Of a stretch of 10,240 nucleotides of DNA, positions 7,220-10,240 are shown piece by piece (within the stretch, counting starts at the first letter, position 1; each line of letters opens with the position of its first letter). The notes under the pieces were generated by a model. It searched no databases. It was given only the letters and a program-made list of their open reading frames with translations, and had not been told where the DNA came from. Location of the stretch: contig CALVKV010000045.1 in assembly GCA_944333305.1 (NCBI GenBank), forward strand, positions 1-10,240, written 5' to 3'. A program made the position numbers and the translations under genes. The stretch is from an uncultured Bacilli bacterium (GTDB lineage: Bacteria; Bacillota_I; Bacilli_A; RF39; UBA660).

Positions 7220-8112
7220 ACTCCTTCAAGATCAAAAGCTGGTATAAATGATTCACTACAAGTACCACCTTCTTGCATATAAGCATTTTTAACTCCTAAA
7301 TCTATTGCATAATCTATTACCTCATTATATTCATCATCACTAATAGTTTTATTTAAGTATGGATAATCTTTAATATAATTAACTGGAGTATACTGATTCA
7401 TAATACTAAGATAAATATTATCTTGGTATTTTTTATATAAATAATTTATTATTTTTTTAGTATCATCACTTTTAGTAGGTAAGACTAAACATCTAACAAT
7501 AATACCTTTAGTCATTAAGCCCTTATCATTAAATTTATTTTTACCAGTTTGTCTATACATCTCTTCTAACGCTTTAGATGCTACTTCAAAATAATTAGAA
7601 CATTTTGATAAGGCTTTACCTAAATTATTATCAAAATATTTAAAATCTGTTAGATAAATATCAATATATCCTTCTAATAACTTTAAAGTTTCCACGTTCT
7701 CATAACCACTAGTATTATAAACGATTGGAATAGATAATCCCTTACTTTTTGCAATCTTAATTGCTTCTATAATACTAGGTACAAAGTGAGTTGGGGTAAC
7801 TAGATTAATGTTGTTAGCACCTCTTTCTTCTAACTCTAACATCATTTCTGAAAGCCTTTCTATAGATATTTCTTTTCCAAAACCATCAGTTGATATTTCT
7901 TTGTTCTGACAATAACAACACTTTAGATTACAATTACTAAAAAAGATAGTACCACTACCATTAGTACCAGATATAGATGGTTCTTCAAAGTAGTGTAGTG
8001 CACTTCTTGCCACTTTAACCTTATCACTAGCTTTACAATACCCTATAGTTTTAGTTCTATCTATTAAACACTTTCTAGGACATAAATTACATTTTCTATA
8101 TAAATCTATCAT
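7216..8112 (-). CDS. Radical SAM protein, PflX-like (COG1313, PFL-activase homologue)
   Basis: The 298-residue protein has an N-terminal Cys cluster CNLCPRKC (Cys8, 11, 15, with Cys26) followed by the radical SAM motif CNLKCCYC at 61-68, a CX3CX2C that binds the catalytic [4Fe-4S] cluster. NINLVTPTHF at 101-110 and the YNTSGYE region are typical of the PflX group, which resembles pyruvate formate-lyase activating enzyme and includes uncharacterised members related to AmmeMemoRadiSam proteins. The substrate is unknown; glycyl radical enzyme activation is possible but no such enzyme is nearby. I chose ATG 8112 because AATGAGGT lies just upstream and the family begins close to the Cys cluster. 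An upstream start at 8154 would add 14 atypical residues. The gene is divergent from the small-peptide locus. Confidence 0.88.
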   Translation of the reverse strand: MIDLYRKCNLCPRKCLIDRTKTIGYCKASDKVKVARSALHYFEEPSISGTNGSGTIFFSNCNLKCCYCQNKEISTDGFGKEISIERLSEMMLELEERGANNINLVTPTHFVPSIIEAIKIAKSKGLSIPIVYNTSGYENVETLKLLEGYIDIYLTDFKYFDNNLGKALSKCSNYFEVASKALEEMYRQTGKNKFNDKGLMTKGIIVRCLVLPTKSDDTKKIINYLYKKYQDNIYLSIMNQYTPVNYIKDYPYLNKTISDDEYNEVIDYAIDLGVKNAYMQEGGTCSESFIPAFDLEGV

Positions 8113-8157
8113 AATTACCTCATTTCTTTTTATAGAACATTTTTGTATCATCAAAGG

Positions 8158-8186
8158 TTGATTGATAGTATCAAACGTGCTATTAT
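8158..8186 (+). promoter_or_regulatory. Promoter of the small hydrophobic peptide transcript
   Basis: TTGATT (8158-8163) and TATTAT (8181-8186) are 17 bp apart and place the start near 8193, exactly where the 5' pairing arm of the transcript begins. A shifted reading, TTGATA (8162-8167) with TATATC (8184-8189) at 16 bp, is nearly as good. The agreement of promoter with RNA structure strengthens both calls. Confidence 0.6.
8162..8174. promoter_or_regulatory. Palindrome between divergent genes, possible operator
   Basis: TTGATA-G-TATCAA is a perfect 6-bp inverted repeat. It overlaps the -35 area of the rightward peptide promoter and could also supply a -35 for the leftward radical SAM gene, although I see no convincing -10 for the latter. 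It may be a regulator site or chance in AT-rich DNA. Confidence 0.3.
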
Positions 8187-8259
8187 ATCTACTAGGAATA
8201 CCTAGTATGGGTGTTTGGCCTCTTTCAAAAACTCTAAAACAAAGGGGGAGAAAGGGGAA

Positions 8260-8334
8260 ATGTCTATGAATAAGAAAGACTTTTTAATTTCATCATTGAT
8301 TATAATTATCATACTCTTGATTATTTTTAGATAG
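8260..8334 (+). CDS. 24-residue single-helix hydrophobic peptide, candidate type I toxin
   Basis: The peptide starts MSMNKKDFLISS, continues as an unbroken Leu/Ile run of about ten residues and ends in Phe-Arg. It is one membrane helix with Lys-Lys-Asp at one end and Arg at the other. Two purine-rich ribosome binding sites precede it: AGGGGGAG (8243-8250) is nine nt from ATG 8260, and AAAGGGG (8251-8257) is eight nt from the in-frame ATG 8266, so either Met could start. Size and composition fit pore-forming type I toxins (Ibs, Fst/Ldr, TxpA/BsrE groups); I cannot place it in one. After the TAG stop the same frame reads Lys-Asp-Thr, recalling the Arg-Lys-Lys-Asp-Thr that follows the helix in TxpA-like toxins. 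It may therefore be a shortened relative. A leader peptide or structural small protein is the main alternative. Confidence 0.6.
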   Translation: MSMNKKDFLISSLIIIIILLIIFR

Positions 8335-8339
8335 AAAGA

Positions 8340-8368
8340 CACCCTATTACAACATTGTAATTAGGGTG
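8340..8368. terminator. Strong hairpin after the small peptide, possible terminator for antisense RNA
   Basis: CACCCTATTACAA (8340-8352) pairs with TTGTAATTAGGGTG (8355-8368) with one bulged base, about 12-13 bp minus the loop. On the plus strand no T-run follows, so it probably protects or shapes the mRNA. On the minus strand TCTTTCTAT follows, a weak U-rich tail, so it could end an RNA transcribed leftward from about 8447. Confidence 0.45.
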
Positions 8369-8404
8369 CTCAACCTATCTTTTAGAGGTAACACCCGACA
8401 CAGA

Positions 8405-8425
8405 ACTAGGTATTCCTCTTTTTTT
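8405..8425 (+). terminator. Terminator of the peptide transcript, closed by the 5' end
   Basis: ACTAGGTATTCCT followed by C and seven T looks like the 3' half of an intrinsic terminator. No local 5' half is present; the 13-bp partner is at the transcript start (8194-8206). The closing stem therefore seems to serve as terminator and end protection together. Confidence 0.55.
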
Positions 8426-8453
8426 ATAGTATGTAAATTTCTTTTACATATTC

Positions 8454-8482
8454 ATAGTATCATAAATATATAATAATTTCAA
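8454..8482 (-). promoter_or_regulatory. Possible antisense RNA promoter facing the peptide locus
   Basis: On the minus strand TTGAAA (8482-8477) and TACTAT (8459-8454) are 17 bp apart. The start would be near 8447, at the edge of an 8-bp inverted repeat (TATGTAAA 8430-8437, TTTACATA 8443-8450) that could form a 5' hairpin. The RNA would cover the 3' half of the peptide transcript. In AT-rich DNA such matches arise by chance, so this is tentative. Confidence 0.35.
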
Positions 8483-8504
8483 GTATTAGCGAGTAAATGT
8501 ATAT

Positions 8505-8533
8505 TTGAAAATCTATATAACATAAGGTATAAT
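8505..8533 (+). promoter_or_regulatory. murC promoter
   Basis: TTGAAA (8505-8510) and a perfect TATAAT (8528-8533) are 17 bp apart. Transcription would begin near 8540, only about 15 nt before the murC start, leaving room for just the AGAAGGAG ribosome binding site (8544-8551). This rules out an ATG at 8532, which lies inside the -10 box, and makes murC independent of the peptide locus. Confidence 0.8.
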
Positions 8534-8555
8534 GATTAAAGAAAGAAGGAGTCTT

Positions 8556-9866
8556 ATGAAATATTATTGTATCGGAATAAAAGGAACAGGAATGAGTACA
8601 CTTGCTCAGATGTTATATGATATGGGTAATGAGGTAAGTGGCTACGATGATGCTAAGGATTATAAGTTTACAGAGAAGGGCCTAAAGATGCGAGGTATAA
8701 AGATATTTTATGATGGTAATCATGAATTAGCTAAAGACACCATCGTAACAGCATCACGTGCTTTTAGTGAAGATCATCCTGAGATGAAAAGAATAAAAGA
8801 ATTAGGCCTTACTTTTAAACCGTATAATGAAGTAGTAGGTAGTATTACTAAAGAATTTGATACTATTTCCATTTGTGGAACTCATGGTAAGACAACAACA
8901 ACATCACTTTTAAAACACTTATTTGAAAATACCACCCATTGTAATTACTTTATAGGTGATGGAACTGGTCATATTGATATGAAAAATAGATTATTAATAA
9001 TAGAGTCAGATGAATTTAATCGCCATTTTCTTGCCTATTATCCTAAGAAAGCTATTATTACTTGCATTGAACTTGAGCATACAGAAATATATAAAGATCT
9101 AGAAGACACTATTAAAACTTTTGAAGAATTTGCAAATAAAGCTAAAACAGTAATTGCCAATGGTGATGATAAAAATATAAGAAAGATTAATTTTAAAAAC
9201 AATGTGATATTTTATGGTGAAGATGAATCTAATGACTACATTATTAAAAATATTAAATTAGAGACTACTGGTTCAACATTTACTTTATATAAAAAAGATG
9301 AGTTAATCGATACCTTCACTGTTCCTTTATATGGTCATCATATGGTTATGAATACTGCTAGTGCTATTATTGAAGCCTTAGATGAAGGTGTTAGTAAAGA
9401 AAAGATAAAAGAACTATTACCTAGTTTTAAAAATGCTAATCGTCGTTTTTCCGAAACTATAGTAGGTGATACTATCATAGTAGACGATTATGCTCATCAC
9501 CCAACAGAAGTTAAAGTTACACTTGAAGCGATTAGACAGAAATATCCTGATAAAAAATTAACAGTAGTATTTCGCCCTAATACTTATTCAAGAACATCAC
9601 GTTTCAAAAATGAATTTGCTGATGCTCTAAAAGTCGCTGACAAAGTATACTTAACCCCAATTAAATGTGATAGAGAAAATCCAAAAGACTATCCACCTAT
9701 TAAATCAGAAGATATAATAGAACTAATTCCAGATAGTGAACTTGTCGATGATGATACTGTTAGTAAAGTTGTAAAAGATAAAGACGGGGTTGTTGCTTTC
9801 ATGGGATGTGCTACTGTATCTCATTTGATTGAAAATTTCACAAAAGCATTAGAAAATATTGAATAA
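8556..9866 (+). CDS. murC: UDP-N-acetylmuramate--L-alanine ligase MurC
   Basis: MurC is the cytoplasmic ATP-dependent ligase that adds L-alanine to UDP-MurNAc, the first amino acid of the peptidoglycan stem peptide. The 436-residue protein has the three Mur domains. The UDP-binding Rossmann part carries GIKGTGMS at 7-14. The ATP-binding domain carries the P-loop GTHGKTTTT at 108-116, followed by ESDEFNRHFL at 150-159. YGHHMVMNTASA at 259-270 leads to the C-terminal domain, with RRFSE at 296-300 and DDYAHHPTE at 310-318. HPTE and the Gly-Ile-Lys-Gly-Thr-Gly start separate MurC from MurD/E/F and match Bacillus-type MurC. ATG 8556 is set by AGAAGGAG four nt upstream and by the promoter position. 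The gene stands alone, followed by the structured RNA. Confidence 0.96.
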   Translation: MKYYCIGIKGTGMSTLAQMLYDMGNEVSGYDDAKDYKFTEKGLKMRGIKIFYDGNHELAKDTIVTASRAFSEDHPEMKRIKELGLTFKPYNEVVGSITKEFDTISICGTHGKTTTTSLLKHLFENTTHCNYFIGDGTGHIDMKNRLLIIESDEFNRHFLAYYPKKAIITCIELEHTEIYKDLEDTIKTFEEFANKAKTVIANGDDKNIRKINFKNNVIFYGEDESNDYIIKNIKLETTGSTFTLYKKDELIDTFTVPLYGHHMVMNTASAIIEALDEGVSKEKIKELLPSFKNANRRFSETIVGDTIIVDDYAHHPTEVKVTLEAIRQKYPDKKLTVVFRPNTYSRTSRFKNEFADALKVADKVYLTPIKCDRENPKDYPPIKSEDIIELIPDSELVDDDTVSKVVKDKDGVVAFMGCATVSHLIENFTKALENIE

Positions 9867-9888
9867 TTTAAAATATATATGATATACT
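9859..9888 (+). promoter_or_regulatory. Promoter of the 6S-like RNA, overlapping the murC stop
   Basis: TTGAAT (9859-9864) spans the murC stop codon and TATACT (9883-9888) follows after 18 bp. The predicted start, about 9895, is the first base of the 5' closing-stem arm of the RNA, which supports both calls. Confidence 0.65.
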
Positions 9889-9894
9889 ATAAAT

Positions 9895-10085
9895 GTCTAA
9901 AGAAAACGATGCGGATGACTCAGTATAAAACCGACTAAAGAGACGATAAGGGAGTATTGATGATTGCCACGTTCGTGTTGAAGACCTTTCCACTGGTTAG
10001 GGATCCTAAGAACTGACTATATACACCCACCTGTACATAAGTATAGGTTTTATCGTAGATCCAAAACGTTTCTTTGGACTTTTTT
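9895..10085 (+). ncRNA. ssrS: 6S RNA candidate (RNA polymerase-binding regulator)
   Basis: This is a gene-free stretch of about 190 nt with its own promoter and terminator. GTCTAAAGAAAACG (9895-9908) pairs with CGTTTCTTTGGAC (10067-10079) with one bulged A, closing the molecule. Inside, ATAAAACC (9925-9932) can pair with GGTTTTAT (10046-10053), or the 3' side can fold as ACCTGTAC-ATAA-GTATAGGT (10029-10048). Apical hairpins are at about 9968-9977 and 9997-10009 (TTAGG-GAT-CCTAA). A closed rod with paired ends, an internal bubble able to switch to a small 3' hairpin, and this length are the 6S RNA plan; 6S binds the housekeeping holoenzyme by imitating an open promoter. No T-box, RNase P, SRP or tmRNA signature is visible. 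I have only structure and size to go on, no alignment. Confidence 0.65.
10067..10085 (+). terminator. Terminator of the 6S-like RNA
   Basis: The 3' arm of the closing stem, CGTTTCTTTGGAC, runs directly into six T (10080-10085). As in the peptide transcript at 8405-8425, the terminator stem is completed by the 5' end of the RNA rather than by a local hairpin. Confidence 0.6.
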
Positions 10086-10086
10086 A

Positions 10087-10115
10087 TTGCATTTTTTTAA
10101 AAAATAGTGTATAAT
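10087..10115 (+). promoter_or_regulatory. Promoter of the gene at the right edge
   Basis: TTGCAT (10087-10092) and a perfect TATAAT (10110-10115) are 17 bp apart. The start would be near 10122, just ahead of the GGGGGAGG ribosome binding site (10131-10138). The promoter begins immediately after the T-run of the preceding RNA. Confidence 0.75.
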
Positions 10116-10140
10116 ATAAGAACATTTAAAGGGGGAGGCT

Positions 10141-10240
10141 ATGAATAATAATCAATCTAAAGTAATAATAAAAGAGTTTGCAGAAATATTAAGCCAAAGT
10201 TCAATAACTAAAGAGAAAGTAGAAGCTTTAGATAAAAATA
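10141..10240 (+). CDS. Unrecognised protein, N-terminal fragment cut by window end
   Basis: Only 33 codons are inside the window. The start is well supported by a promoter and a strong purine-rich ribosome binding site (GGGGGAGG ending two nt before the ATG). The protein begins MNNNQSKVIIKEFAEILSQS and continues with charged, helix-prone residues (ITKEKVEALDKN). There is no signal peptide or membrane segment in this part, so it is probably cytoplasmic. I do not recognise the family. Confidence 0.7.
   Translation, partial: MNNNQSKVIIKEFAEILSQSSITKEKVEALDKN

Larger units (their letters stand above)
8193..8425 (+). other. Structured transcript with pairing ends, candidate type I toxin mRNA
   Basis: A transcript starting near 8193 folds end to end. 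AGGAATACCTAGT (8194-8206) pairs perfectly with ACTAGGTATTCCT (8405-8417), and the 3' arm is followed by seven T. Inside that, GGGTGTT (8209-8215) pairs with AACACCC (8390-8396) and CCTCT (8219-8223) with AGAGG (8384-8388). The 5' arm can alternatively fold on itself as ACTAGG-AATA-CCTAGT. The enclosed part holds a double Shine-Dalgarno, a 24-codon hydrophobic reading frame and a strong hairpin at 8340-8368. GGGTG/CACCC repeats (8209, 8340, 8364, 8392) permit rival pairings. Long-range 5'-3' pairing around a tiny membrane peptide is known from type I toxin mRNAs, where it delays translation. Functional assignment is inference. Confidence 0.6.

Noticed and set aside
7095..7286. Minus-strand open frame of 63 codons across the convergent junction
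   Set aside because: It overlaps two well-supported genes and has no start signals or family features.
8192..8425. murC leader or attenuator
   Set aside because: The transcript ends at a T-run about 80 bp before a separate near-consensus murC promoter, so it is not part of the murC leader.
8532..8555. Upstream ATG extending murC by eight residues
   Set aside because: The ATG lies within the TATAAT box and upstream of the likely transcription start. ATG 8556 has AGAAGGAG and the usual MurC beginning.
9895..10085. T-box, metabolite riboswitch, RNase P, SRP RNA or tmRNA
   Set aside because: None of the signature sequences I know for these is present, and the next gene has its own promoter after the terminator, which argues against a leader riboswitch.
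1..10240. CRISPR array, transposase, phage genes or tRNA genes
   Set aside because: I saw no regularly spaced repeats, no transposase or integrase motifs, and no cloverleaf with a GGTTCGAATCC-like arm on either strand.

Overview
The window is AT-rich DNA (roughly 30% G+C by eye) from a low-GC Bacillota-type bacterium. Strong AGGAGG-like ribosome binding sites, TTGNNN-N17-TATAAT promoters, intrinsic terminators and genes such as murC, cdsA, rseP and yidD all fit. The murC gene implies a peptidoglycan wall. Tryptophan is written TGG and TGA ends a coupled reading frame, so the standard bacterial code applies rather than the Mycoplasma code. I cannot name the species. An uncultured gut Bacilli or Erysipelotrichia-like lineage is my guess.

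Layout, left to right. (1) 111-2048 (+): cdsA and rseP, a membrane-biogenesis pair with its own promoter. It ends at a strong two-way hairpin terminator, and no dxr gene lies between the two, unlike many Firmicutes. (2) 2063-3994 (-): a ZIP-family metal transporter (zupT-like), then yidD, whose end overlaps a TroA/ZnuA-like lipoprotein. That lipoprotein seems to have lost the histidines that bind metal in its family. (3) 4046-7219 (+): a tightly packed operon with three diverged paralogues of a transglutaminase-like Cys-His-Asp protein and a queH gene between the second and third. The second paralogue is split by an extra A in an A8 tract. (4) 7216-8112 (-): a PflX-like radical SAM protein that converges on the operon with a 4-bp overlap.

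(5) 8158-8482: the most unusual stretch. A promoter-to-terminator transcript of about 230 nt carries a 24-residue, almost purely Leu/Ile membrane peptide with a strong ribosome binding site. Its 5' and 3' ends pair perfectly over 13 bp and again over 7+5 bp. A possible antisense promoter and a hairpin shared by both strands lie over its 3' half. This is what a type I toxin-antitoxin locus looks like. The opposite-strand RNA is inferred, not shown.

(6) 8505-9866 (+): murC with its own near-consensus promoter and a very short leader. (7) 9859-10085 (+): a structured RNA of about 190 nt with complementary ends, a promoter starting on the murC stop and a terminator, best read as 6S RNA. (8) 10087-10240 (+): promoter, ribosome binding site and first 33 codons of an unrecognised gene cut by the window edge.

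The housekeeping parts concern the envelope (phospholipid precursor, intramembrane proteolysis, membrane-protein insertion, peptidoglycan precursor). The accessory parts worth attention are the small hydrophobic peptide locus and the transglutaminase-like family around queH.
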